Shown here: one piece after another, positions 1 to 6,919 of the stretch
Layout of the letters: every line of letters begins with the position of its first letter
Numbering within the stretch: position 1 is the stretch's first letter
Assembly (NCBI GenBank): GCA_027451565.1
Contig: DAIDJC010000155.1
Location: 1-8,064, forward strand
From: Limisphaerales bacterium
GTDB taxonomy: Bacteria > Verrucomicrobiota > Verrucomicrobiia > Limisphaerales > UBA11358
Length of the DNA: 8,064 bases
Direction: 5' to 3'
Program-made: the position numbers and the translations under genes
Notes under the pieces: model-generated
Databases searched by the model: none
The model's input: the letters and a program-made list of their open reading frames with translations, nothing else
Told to the model about the DNA's origin: nothing

Positions 1-119
1 CCATCCTTCTAGTGCCTGCCACTTGATGCCGGCAAACCGCGACTGTCTTGTTAATGTAAAACTTGACTTCGCCATGAACTTGATGGAATAGCTGAAGGCA
101 ATAGCTATCAATTCGGTTT

Positions 120-2276
120 ATGCTCCAAACCGTTAAAATGCGCCCAATTCCCCCAAAATCTTTGTTTTGCCGCCCATCGGCATCGGGTCCATTGCCCAAG
201 CTGGCCCTGCTGGCATTGGCGTGCGCCATGCAGTTTTTCCTGAGCCAGTGGGGCCATGCTCAACCTGCGACCGGCACACTTCAGACCGCCGCGCAAGTGC
301 GGGCATTGAGTGTCGCCCAGACCAGCCAGCACCTTCCGGTTTATCTCAAAGGCGTGGTCACGTTTTTTGACGAACAGCTTTTTTCTCACTTCATCCAAGA
401 TGACACGGCTGGCATTTATGTGCGGTTTCCCACCAACGTTGCCCCGCTGCGCCTGGACCCGGGAACCTTTGTCGCCATCACTGGAGTTTGTAATCCTGGT
501 GAATACGCGCCCGTGGTGGAAATTAAGGATTTAAAAGTGCTGGGCACAAGGCCATTGCCCCAGCCCAAATTGGTGACCTTTGACAAACTGGCCAGCGGCT
601 CCGAGGACAGTCAATTTGTTGAAATCAAGGGCATTGTCCGTTCGGTATCCTCCGTGCCAGACAGCCCGTACAAGCTTGTTGATATCGCCACGGGTGGCGG
701 GCGCCTTTCGGTTTATTCGCTGAACTTGCCTGTGGCACTGCCCGACGCCCTGCCGGATAGCACGGTCCGGGTTCGCGGTGTCTGCTCCACTAAATTCAAC
801 CGGAAACGCCAGCTCTTTGCCATCCAACTCATGGTGCCCCGAAAAGAGGACCTCCAGGTTTTGCAGGCTGCCCCGGCCGACCCGTTCTCGGCCCCGGTCA
901 AACCCATCAACAGCCTGCTTCAATTTGCGCCTCAGGAATCTTATGGGCATCGGGTTAAAACCACAGGCACGGTCATTTTTAATGACCCAGGGAATGTTTT
1001 ATATTTGGATGACGGGGAGGAGGGTGTAAAGGTGCAAACCCTTCAAAATACGCCGGTGAAACTTGGTGACCGGGTTGAGGTATTGGGATTTGTAAGCCAG
1101 GGACCCTACACTCCCTTCCTGGAGGACGCAGTGTACCGCGTCACCGGGCAAGGCACGCCCGTGACCCCAGCCCGGCTGAGTCTGGATGACGTACTCAAGG
1201 GCACGCATGATTGCCGGTTGGTGCGCCTGACCGGCCGGGTGCTGGACCGCGCGGAGCATGGGGCGGATCATTATTTGATCCTCCAGGACGGGGATTTTAT
1301 TTTCCATGCCTACTTGGCCCAGCCTCAGGGCGAGGATTTATTTGCGTCCATTGCCAATGGCAGCCGGGTGGCAGTGACCGGGGTTTGCCAGATTGACCCG
1401 GGGAAGTGGCAGGCGGGCGATGCCTGGCGTGCGCGGGGCTTTGGCATCTTGATGCGGTCCATTGACGATGTGCAGGTTTTGAAAGCGCCATCCTGGTGGA
1501 CATTGGAACGAATGTTATGGGTGGCGGGAGCCTTGGGTTTGGCTGCCCTGGCTGGCTTCGGTTGGGTGGCGGTGCTTCGGCGGCAAATCGCCGAGCGCAC
1601 CCGCCAGTTGGAGGTTCAAATCCTTGAACGGCAGCGTGCCGAGCGCCGGAGGGAAGTGGAGCAAGAACGGGCTCGTTTGGCTCATGATCTGCACGATGAC
1701 CTGGGGGCCGGACTTACCGAGGTCAACATGCTTGGTTCCTTGGTGCGGAGCCCGGCCACTTCCCCCGAGGAAAAATCCTCCTACCTGAACGACCTCAGTG
1801 AAGCCACCTCACGCATGGTTAATTCATTGGACGAAATAGTCTGGGCAGTGAATCCGCGCAACGACACCGTTCCCTCCCTGGCCAGTTATTTTGCCTCCTA
1901 CGCCCAGCGTTTGCTCAACCTGGCAGGAATTTCCTGCGGCTTGGACATAGCTGAGGACCTTCCCAACCACCCGCTGGACCCCATGTTTCGCCAACAGATT
2001 TTTTTCGCATTCAAGGAGTCTCTTACAAATGTCGTCCGGCACGCCTCAGCCACCCAGGTTTGGCTTAAGATATCGGTTGACGCCGGCAACTTGCACGTGC
2101 GGGTACATGACAACGGGAAAGGCTTTGCTGCCACCACCCTGCCAGCGGGGAGTGACGGACTGGAAAACATGCGCGAAAGGCTGAAAAAAATCGGCGGCAT
2201 ATGCGTTATATCAAGCTCGGACCAGGCCGGCACGGAGGTTTATTTCACCGCCCCGCTGCCTGAAAACATCTTATGA
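120..2276 (+). CDS. HisKA_3-family sensor histidine kinase with four predicted OB-fold-like exported repeats
   Basis: This is a membrane sensor kinase expected to autophosphorylate on His and pass the phosphate to the regulator encoded next. Residues ~27-48 form a hydrophobic signal peptide or anchor ending near GHAQPA. Residues ~73-460 are exported and contain four similar beta-rich units (about 73-141, 164-250, 276-343, 365-455), each with a 'x-G-x-V' strand, a D/G-rich turn and a late 'V-x-V-x-G-x-C/V' strand, suggesting OB folds. One membrane segment lies at ~463-486, then a charged coiled coil at ~487-518. The dimerisation/phosphoacceptor box is AHDLHDDLGAG, with H525 the likely phosphorylated His. 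The ATPase domain has an N-box around FKESLTNVVRHA (N637), a G1 box DNGKGF (664-669) and a G2 box GLENMRERL (680-688). The stop overlaps the next start as ATGA, indicating translational coupling. No Shine-Dalgarno is visible; ATG 138 is an alternative start. The kinase call is firm, the OB-fold call is by eye, and the ligand is unknown. Confidence 0.93.
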   Translation: MLQTVKMRPIPPKSLFCRPSASGPLPKLALLALACAMQFFLSQWGHAQPATGTLQTAAQVRALSVAQTSQHLPVYLKGVVTFFDEQLFSHFIQDDTAGIYVRFPTNVAPLRLDPGTFVAITGVCNPGEYAPVVEIKDLKVLGTRPLPQPKLVTFDKLASGSEDSQFVEIKGIVRSVSSVPDSPYKLVDIATGGGRLSVYSLNLPVALPDALPDSTVRVRGVCSTKFNRKRQLFAIQLMVPRKEDLQVLQAAPADPFSAPVKPINSLLQFAPQESYGHRVKTTGTVIFNDPGNVLYLDDGEEGVKVQTLQNTPVKLGDRVEVLGFVSQGPYTPFLEDAVYRVTGQGTPVTPARLSLDDVLKGTHDCRLVRLTGRVLDRAEHGADHYLILQDGDFIFHAYLAQPQGEDLFASIANGSRVAVTGVCQIDPGKWQAGDAWRARGFGILMRSIDDVQVLKAPSWWTLERMLWVAGALGLAALAGFGWVAVLRRQIAERTRQLEVQILERQRAERRREVEQERARLAHDLHDDLGAGLTEVNMLGSLVRSPATSPEEKSSYLNDLSEATSRMVNSLDEIVWAVNPRNDTVPSLASYFASYAQRLLNLAGISCGLDIAEDLPNHPLDPMFRQQIFFAFKESLTNVVRHASATQVWLKISVDAGNLHVRVHDNGKGFAATTLPAGSDGLENMRERLKKIGGICVISSSDQAGTEVYFTAPLPENIL

Positions 2277-2911
2277 TCAAGGTCTGCATCGTTGAGGACA
2301 ACAACACCGTCCGCCAAGGATTCGAAACTCTACTCACGCGAACCCCGGGCTTTGTGTGTGCCTGCTCCTGCTCAACCGTGGGGGAGGCGCTCAAGAAAAT
2401 CCCCAAACTCAGTCCGGACGTGGTGCTGATGGACATTCAGTTGCCGGATGCCACGGGCGTGGAATGCACCGCCAAACTCAAGGAATTGCTGCCCAAGGTG
2501 CATATCGTCATCGTCACCGTTTACGAGGATTCGGAGCGCATTTTCCAGGCTCTCCAGGCCGGAGCCTGCGGGTATCTCCTGAAAAGGTCAGGCCCTGAAA
2601 AAATCCTTTCAGCCATCCAGGAGGCGCACGAGGGCGGGGTGCCCATGACCCCTGAAATAGCCCGCAAGGTCATAGGCCAATTCAGGCAACAAGCCACGCT
2701 GAAATCGGAGGTGGAAGACCTTACTGAAAGGGAGCGGGAAGTCCTGGTTTTAGTCATGCACGGTCACGCCAATAAAGCCATAGCCGAACGTCTTGGGGTG
2801 ACCATTGCGGCTGTAAAATGGCATTTACAGCACATCTATGAAAAGCTGCATGTTCATTCCCGCACCGAGGCCGCCTTGAAATTCAAACAGGGAACCTCCA
2901 CCCAAAACTAG
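2273..2911 (+). CDS. NarL/FixJ-family response regulator (receiver + LuxR-type HTH)
   Basis: This is a cytoplasmic DNA-binding regulator and the likely partner of the kinase whose last codons it overlaps. The receiver domain (about 1-118) has the acidic pair E8/D9, phosphoacceptor D54 in VVLMDIQLP, T82, Y101 and the conserved K104 in GYLLK, so all switch residues are present. A linker of ~30 residues leads to a LuxR-type helix-turn-helix at about 149-205. It begins LTEREREVL and carries the recognition region GVTIAAVKWHLQHIYEKL, followed by HSRTEAALK. The length (212 aa) is normal for the family. It has no ribosome binding site of its own that I can see, which fits coupling to the upstream gene. 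Targets are unknown; the perfect dyad 40-60 bases downstream of its stop is a candidate site. Family assignment is very secure. Confidence 0.96.
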   Translation: MIKVCIVEDNNTVRQGFETLLTRTPGFVCACSCSTVGEALKKIPKLSPDVVLMDIQLPDATGVECTAKLKELLPKVHIVIVTVYEDSERIFQALQAGACGYLLKRSGPEKILSAIQEAHEGGVPMTPEIARKVIGQFRQQATLKSEVEDLTEREREVLVLVMHGHANKAIAERLGVTIAAVKWHLQHIYEKLHVHSRTEAALKFKQGTSTQN

Positions 2912-2923
2912 CCGGTTGGCTAG
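2908..2923 (+). other. Small perfect hairpin over the response-regulator stop codon
   Basis: CTAGCC (2908-2913) and GGCTAG (2918-2923) pair perfectly around a GGTT loop, and the TAG stop of the regulator gene (2909-2911) lies in the left arm. No T tract follows (next bases are CTTCCGG), so it is not a textbook intrinsic terminator. It may be a weak terminator, an mRNA 3' stabiliser or chance. Confidence 0.35.
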
Positions 2924-2947
2924 CTTCCGGTTTGGCCAGGTTGGCGT

Positions 2948-2971
2948 ATGTTGTCTCCACACCGACAACAT
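2948..2971. promoter_or_regulatory. 8-bp perfect inverted repeat, candidate operator
   Basis: ATGTTGTC (2948-2955) is the exact reverse complement of GACAACAT (2964-2971), with an 8-base spacer. It sits 37 bases after the regulator stop and 50 bases before the preferred start of the secreted repeat protein. LuxR/NarL-type regulators usually bind short dyads as dimers, so an operator is plausible. No T tract follows, which argues against an intrinsic terminator. The arms are seen directly; the function is inference. Confidence 0.35.
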
Positions 2972-3021
2972 TATTGCATGCGATACAACCACGCGATTTG
3001 TCTGCCCAACCCAAAAAAACC

Positions 3022-5031
3022 ATGAAAAAAACCATCATTCAATTATTCATACTTGTCATCACTTCATGCTCCTGCCTTCTTGCCCCTGCCGGGGCCCGGG
3101 CTCAGGTGCTTCTTCAAGTGGATCCCAGCCAGCCTTGGATTGGCTACATGAACGTGTTTGCCCTACCGGTTAATGGCGGGGCCTACGAGTTTGGGTTCGC
3201 GGATGGCACGGCCGCCCTGCAGGCCGTTTTTAGCAGCACCAATCTGGTGCTGAGCCCCTGCACCAATGTTTGGGAAACCGTGGACACCACCTATGTCCAG
3301 GCAGATGGGCGAACACCGGCTGTGGATATGGACGCCAACTTCTATGTGGAGAACAACGCCCTGCTCAACACAAATGTCATTTTTTCCGGAACCTGCTCCA
3401 GCAACACCCTCACCTTGAACCCGGAACCTCTCACAGGGGTTTCCTACACCTCGGTCGCCTTCGTGAAGGTGTTTGATTCCGGATACACCCTCCTCGGATC
3501 CGTTACCACCAACCTGATCGCAGGCCAGTTCTTTTCCATAGCGTTCAATACCACAATCGCCAATGCCGCCCACGTGCAATATGGATTTGAAACATTTGGA
3601 CCGGATGCGTCCCCTACGAACACCACCCTTGGCGATGTTGTCGTGGCAGTGGCGGGGCAGTCCGCCACGGTCACTGTTGACCCGAGCCAGAACTGGCTCG
3701 GATACATGAACGTTTCGGATCTTCCCGTTGCCAACGGAGGGGATGGAGTGCACCAATTTGGCAGTCCGTGGGGCGTGCCCAACCTGCAGGCATTCTTAAC
3801 CCAATCCAACCTCACACTTTTGCCCTGCACCAATGTGTGGGAAACAACCAACACCTACTGGGTTCAAGCCAACGGGACCACGCCAAACAAGATGTGCGAT
3901 GCAAGCGCCTATGTGCAGAACGATAATTTGATCAATACAAACCTGATATTCATTGGAACCTGCCAGAGCAACAGCCTGACCTTGAGTCCTGAGCCTTTGA
4001 CCGGCGTGACCTACACCTCCTCGGCCTTTATCAAAACTTTTGACGCCAGCTTTAATTTGTTGGGCACTTCCACCATCCCACTTTCGGCTGGCAAATCCTT
4101 TGAGATCAGCTTGAACACGTCCGGTGCCGCCCATGTGCAATACGGGTTTGAGACTGTGGGACCCGATGCCAACCCGGCGACGGCTGCCAGCCTGGGCGCC
4201 GTGGTCCTTTCAGCGTCCGTGCCGCCTTCACCCACCCCGGTTCTGACCAATAATGCCCCCACCCCCACCCTGCCCCAAAGCGCGGTGCTCAGCCTCTACA
4301 ATAGCAGCGGCGTTTACACCAACCATCCCATTGAACGATGGCTTGCCACCTGGAGCGGCGCCGCAGAATCGCCCTTCACCATCCCTGCCACCGGGCGGAC
4401 CGTGCTGAAATATTCCAACCTGCAATACGCCGGTGTGGAATTTTATAACAACGATCCCACGCTGGGCGCGGGTGGGGACAACGTGGGCGGGGCCACCAAT
4501 TTCTCCATTAACACCACCGGCTATGACACCATGCATGTGGACCTCTGGACTCCGAACGGCAACCAGTTTGGAGTTCAATTGGTGAGCATTAATCCCACCG
4601 AGGCCGCACAGGTGAATTTCGTTCCTCCCGGCGGCGGCATCACTAATTTTGGCTGGGTGAGCTTGAACATCCCGCTCAGCTCCTTTGCCACTGCAAACCC
4701 CCTGACAGTATTCACGAACCTCCAGCAATTGTTGTGGCTTGACAACATGACCAACGGCGTTTCTGGAAGCACGTTTTACCTGGACAACGTTTATTTTTAC
4801 AATAGCAGCGCCCAGGTGAGCCGCCCTTCCATTGGCGCCTCAGTTGTAAACGGGTCCATGCAAATCTCGGTTGCCACACAAATGGGTCACTCTTATGTGA
4901 TCCAATACAAAAATCTGCTGACAGATCCCGTCTGGCAGACCCTGACCACCCTCACTGGAAATGGTTCCATTCAGTTGGCCACAGATGTTAGAAACCAATC
5001 CAGCCGGTTTTATCGAATTCTGGTGCAATAA
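3022..5031 (+). CDS. Exported tandem-repeat protein with carbohydrate-binding-like domain and verrucomicrobial C-terminal tail
   Basis: I do not recognise a named family for the whole protein. From ATG 3022 it is 669 aa. Residues 1-27 are a signal peptide (MKK, a hydrophobic core, then ARA|Q). Two homologous modules follow at about 33-211 and 219-397, both opening VDPSQ-x-W-x-GYMNV and sharing LSP/LLPCTNVWET, EPLTGV-x-YTS and HVQYGFET; they look roughly half identical. Each has two Cys 45 residues apart (C80/C125 and C269/C314), a likely disulfide. Residues ~412-594 resemble a non-catalytic beta-sandwich known beside family 16 hydrolases, with APTPTLP, YAGVEF, MHVDLWTP and FYLDNVYFYN landmarks. 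Residues ~600-669 (SYVIQYKN, then SRFYRILVQ at the end) look like the tail domain often seen on verrucomicrobial exported proteins. The frame stays open upstream to TTG 2932, but 3022 is preferred because the signal peptide begins there and the upstream part holds a dyad. A polysaccharide-binding surface or extracellular role is inferred; no catalytic motif is visible. Confidence 0.85.
   Translation: MKKTIIQLFILVITSCSCLLAPAGARAQVLLQVDPSQPWIGYMNVFALPVNGGAYEFGFADGTAALQAVFSSTNLVLSPCTNVWETVDTTYVQADGRTPAVDMDANFYVENNALLNTNVIFSGTCSSNTLTLNPEPLTGVSYTSVAFVKVFDSGYTLLGSVTTNLIAGQFFSIAFNTTIANAAHVQYGFETFGPDASPTNTTLGDVVVAVAGQSATVTVDPSQNWLGYMNVSDLPVANGGDGVHQFGSPWGVPNLQAFLTQSNLTLLPCTNVWETTNTYWVQANGTTPNKMCDASAYVQNDNLINTNLIFIGTCQSNSLTLSPEPLTGVTYTSSAFIKTFDASFNLLGTSTIPLSAGKSFEISLNTSGAAHVQYGFETVGPDANPATAASLGAVVLSASVPPSPTPVLTNNAPTPTLPQSAVLSLYNSSGVYTNHPIERWLATWSGAAESPFTIPATGRTVLKYSNLQYAGVEFYNNDPTLGAGGDNVGGATNFSINTTGYDTMHVDLWTPNGNQFGVQLVSINPTEAAQVNFVPPGGGITNFGWVSLNIPLSSFATANPLTVFTNLQQLLWLDNMTNGVSGSTFYLDNVYFYNSSAQVSRPSIGASVVNGSMQISVATQMGHSYVIQYKNLLTDPVWQTLTTLTGNGSIQLATDVRNQSSRFYRILVQ
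3118..4212 (+). repeat. In-gene tandem duplication of a ~180-residue module
   Basis: The segments 3118-3654 and 3676-4212 encode the two homologous modules of the exported protein. At DNA level they have diverged except in islands such as CCCTGCACCAATGT, which occurs at 3256 and 3823, exactly 567 bases (189 codons) apart. The offset drops to 187 codons at HVQYGFE, so small in-frame indels have accumulated. This points to an old duplication rather than a recent one. Confidence 0.85.
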
Positions 5032-5039
5032 GTTGTAAA

Positions 5040-5071
5040 GGCCTGGCCTGTGGTAATCCACCGGCCAGGCC
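5040..5071 (+). terminator. Strong hairpin after the exported repeat protein gene, probable terminator
   Basis: GGCCTGGCC (5040-5048) pairs perfectly with GGCCAGGCC (5063-5071). Inside, after one T/C mismatch, GTGG (5050-5053) pairs with CCAC (5058-5061) around a TAAT loop. It begins 9 bases after the TAA stop at 5029-5031. The downstream stretch is AAACCTTTTG, only a weak T run, so termination may be partial. The hairpin ends 14 bases before the next ATG, so it also lies where it could restrain translation initiation of the prepilin-like gene. Confidence 0.6.
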
Positions 5072-5085
5072 AAACCTTTTGAATC

Positions 5086-5931
5086 ATGAACCCTGAAAAT
5101 AATAAGTCATCCTTGAAGAAAGCATTTTCCGAAACCAAGCTGGATGCCGTTTGGAATCCTGCCAGGGCTTTGCCCATGCCAGGGGCTGACAGGCGGGGAG
5201 CCTTCACCCTTATAGAATTGCTGGTGGTGATAGCCATCATCGCCATTCTGGCAGCCATGCTGCTTCCAGCCTTGAGCGCGGCCAAAAACAAGGCCAAAGC
5301 CATCGCCTGCACCAACAATAACAAGCAAATTGGCCTGGCCATCGTCATGTACGCCGGGGATAACAACGATACCCTGCCCCCGCTCAACCAAAGGAATTTC
5401 AGTTCACACACCACAAACTGGTGGTTTGTCTATGTCAGCTCCGGCGCCTATATCACCAGCTCAAGCATCTCCAATAACGTCTGGAGATGCCCCGCCGTGC
5501 TGGATTCCGACATACAACCAGGCACGGTAGCCTATTACGACGCGCCTTGTGAGGGGTATGGACCCCTCGAGGACACACAGAACCCCCAAAACAGCATCAT
5601 TCGTTATTATCTCGACTTGGCTGGCAATGTTGAGGGTGGCCGCAAAATGAGCACCATCTTGCGCACGAGCCAGATCTGGTTGGTGGGGGATGTCGGAACA
5701 CCCAAGCAACCACAGCAGTACAACATCATGCCCACCGCCTATAATACCGATATCACCACTATCAAACCGATGATTGGAGCAGGCTGGGTGCACGTTCCCT
5801 CCCAAAAACAGCCTGCGTGCCGGCACGCAGGCAAGGCTGTTTTCTCCTTTTGTGACGGCCATGTGGAAAGCTGGCGCTGGACGGACTTGGACACGGATTT
5901 GAACGATGTCTTTGCCATCAGGTCCTTTTAA
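5086..5931 (+). CDS. Prepilin-type N-terminal cleavage/methylation protein with H-X9-DG motif
   Basis: This is an exported pseudopilin-like protein of the large family expanded in Verrucomicrobia, Planctomycetes and Lentisphaerae; its role there is not established. Residues 38-44 read GAFTLIE, the prepilin peptidase and methylation site with the key Glu at +5 of the mature form if cleavage precedes F40. A long hydrophobic helix follows (LLVVIAIIAILAAMLLPAL), then the typical basic SAAKNKAKAIACTNNNKQIGLA segment. Near the C-terminus H247 is followed by exactly nine residues and then D257-G258, the H-X9-DG processing-associated motif, with the usual aromatic WRW after it. From ATG 5086 the leader is ~39 residues, long for a prepilin. 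ATG 5176 would give a normal leader of ~9 residues and has AGGG at 5164-5167, 8 bases upstream, so it may be the real start. No pilus assembly genes are nearby. The gene contains an unusual palindrome near its 3' end. Confidence 0.9.
   Translation: MNPENNKSSLKKAFSETKLDAVWNPARALPMPGADRRGAFTLIELLVVIAIIAILAAMLLPALSAAKNKAKAIACTNNNKQIGLAIVMYAGDNNDTLPPLNQRNFSSHTTNWWFVYVSSGAYITSSSISNNVWRCPAVLDSDIQPGTVAYYDAPCEGYGPLEDTQNPQNSIIRYYLDLAGNVEGGRKMSTILRTSQIWLVGDVGTPKQPQQYNIMPTAYNTDITTIKPMIGAGWVHVPSQKQPACRHAGKAVFSFCDGHVESWRWTDLDTDLNDVFAIRSF
5805..5843. repeat. Intragenic hairpin containing a 22-bp perfect palindrome
   Basis: Positions 5811-5832 are a perfect palindrome of 11-base arms: GCCTGCGTGCC followed directly by its reverse complement. 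In addition AAAACAGCC (5805-5813) can pair with GGCTGTTTT (5835-5843), enclosing the inner TGCGTGCC/GGCACGCA stem with a few unpaired bases on the right. The right arm runs into T-rich DNA (TGTTTTCTCCTTTTG), giving an intrinsic-terminator-like look although it lies inside the coding region of the prepilin-like gene, over the codons leading into H-X9-DG. Confidence 0.75.
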
Positions 5932-6022
5932 GGCTTCATAAATGGAATCCCACGAAAGGCCCATGCCCGCCAGATTGCCAATAATAGTTTGATTTTTTAA
6001 GTGAATGTTTCACCACCCGCCC

Positions 6023-6027
6023 AGGAA
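6023..6027 (+). promoter_or_regulatory. Shine-Dalgarno-like AGGAA selecting the GH16 start
   Basis: AGGAA at 6023-6027 sits 4 bases before ATG 6032. The in-frame alternative ATG 6005 has no purine-rich site, only TTTTTTAAGTGA before it. This favours 6032. ATG 6053 would also leave a usable signal peptide. Confidence 0.45.
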
Positions 6028-6031
6028 TTTT

Positions 6032-6919
6032 ATGCCTAACTCTGCCTATCACATGAACCCATCAGCCGTACTGCGCCCTCGCGCCGACGCCTGGATGGTC
6101 TCCTTTTTTTGCTGCGCGAGCATCCTGCTGATTTCAATTTTCCCGACCAAAGCCCAACCCACTGGATCTTTTCCCGGGGACTGGCAACTGGTGTGGAGTG
6201 ATGATTTTCACCAGGCCAATGGAAGCAGCGTGAACCCCTCCAAATGGTCATTTGAAACAGGAGGTGACGGCTGGGGAAACAACGAAATGGAATTCTATAC
6301 CTCCCGCACCAACAATGTGCGTATTGAGGACAACAAACTGGTCATCGAGGCGGACAAGGAAAATTTTGGAGGCCGTCATTTCACATCCGGAAGAATTCTA
6401 ACCCGTGGACATTTTGCCTGGACGTATGGGGTATTTGAAGCACGGATCAAGATCCCCAGCGGCCAGGGAATCTGGCCTGCCTTCTGGCTTCTCGGCAATG
6501 ACATCTCCACCAATTCCTGGCCTAATTGTGGGGAAGTGGACATCATGGAGAACATCGGGCGGGAGCCCGGAGCCATCCACGGCACCATCCACGGACCTGG
6601 TTATTCCGGGGCTCACGGGATAGGAATGCCTGTTTACCTGCCTAACCAGGAGCGCATGGCAGACGATTTCCATGTTTTTGCAGTGGATTGCGAGCCCGGC
6701 TCCATTTCATGGTTTTTGGATGGAAAAAAATATTTCACCGTCACGCAGGCCAGCCTTCCCAAAGGAGCCGAGTGGGTTTTCAACCATCCCAAGTTCATTC
6801 TTATCAATCTTGCCGTGGGCGGATTCTGGCCGGGATATCCTGATCAAACCAGCTCTTACCCCCAAAAAATGGTGGTGGATTACGTAAAAGTTTACCAGAA
6901 ACCCCTTCTGGCCTATTGA
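6032..6919 (+). CDS. Secreted glycoside hydrolase family 16 (beta-1,3-glucanase/laminarinase type)
   Basis: This enzyme is expected to cleave internal bonds of beta-glucans such as laminarin with retention of configuration, outside the cytoplasm. Numbered from ATG 6032 it is 295 aa. The signal peptide has a hydrophobic core at about 22-37 (MVSFFCCASILLISIF) with cleavage near TKA|QP at residue 41. The catalytic domain follows from ~51 to the end with no added binding module. Landmarks are LVWSDDF, KWSFETGGDGWGNNE, then YGVFEARIKIP, GIWPAFWLLG and the signature GEVDIMENIG. There E168 is the expected nucleophile, D170 the helper and E173 the acid/base; the E-x-D-x-x-E spacing with Met is the beta-bulge form seen in 1,3-glucanases. 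Later come HGPGYSG, DFHVFAVD, LINLAVGGFWPG and the closing VDYVKVYQ strand. The domain looks complete, so activity is likely; exact substrate (laminarin, mixed-linkage glucan, other) cannot be fixed by eye. The start could be ATG 6005 (304 aa) or 6053. Confidence 0.94.
   Translation: MPNSAYHMNPSAVLRPRADAWMVSFFCCASILLISIFPTKAQPTGSFPGDWQLVWSDDFHQANGSSVNPSKWSFETGGDGWGNNEMEFYTSRTNNVRIEDNKLVIEADKENFGGRHFTSGRILTRGHFAWTYGVFEARIKIPSGQGIWPAFWLLGNDISTNSWPNCGEVDIMENIGREPGAIHGTIHGPGYSGAHGIGMPVYLPNQERMADDFHVFAVDCEPGSISWFLDGKKYFTVTQASLPKGAEWVFNHPKFILINLAVGGFWPGYPDQTSSYPQKMVVDYVKVYQKPLLAY

Noticed and set aside
63..90. TTGACT at 63-68 with GGAATA at 85-90 as a sigma-70 promoter for the kinase gene
   Set aside because: The -35-like word is good but the -10-like word matches the consensus poorly and the spacer is 16; too weak to call.
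87..106. Direct repeat AATAGCT at 87 and 100 before the kinase start
   Set aside because: Seven bases repeated once in AT-rich leader DNA is easily chance and nothing else supports a binding site.
531..950. 139-codon minus-strand open frame inside the kinase gene
   Set aside because: It lies wholly opposite a strongly supported coding region with clear kinase homology and its translation shows no recognisable motifs.
2932..3021. TTG-initiated 30-residue N-terminal extension of the exported repeat protein
   Set aside because: It would put a polar segment before an otherwise standard signal peptide and overlaps the perfect dyad; ATG 3022 is the better start.
3163..3756. 197-codon minus-strand open frame opposite the exported repeat protein
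   Set aside because: A Gly/His/Val-rich translation typical of an antisense shadow; the same pattern recurs opposite the second module because the modules are homologous.
6895..6911. CCAGAA/TTCTGG hairpin in the last codons of the GH16 gene
   Set aside because: Six base pairs inside coding DNA with no T tract; too little to call a terminator.
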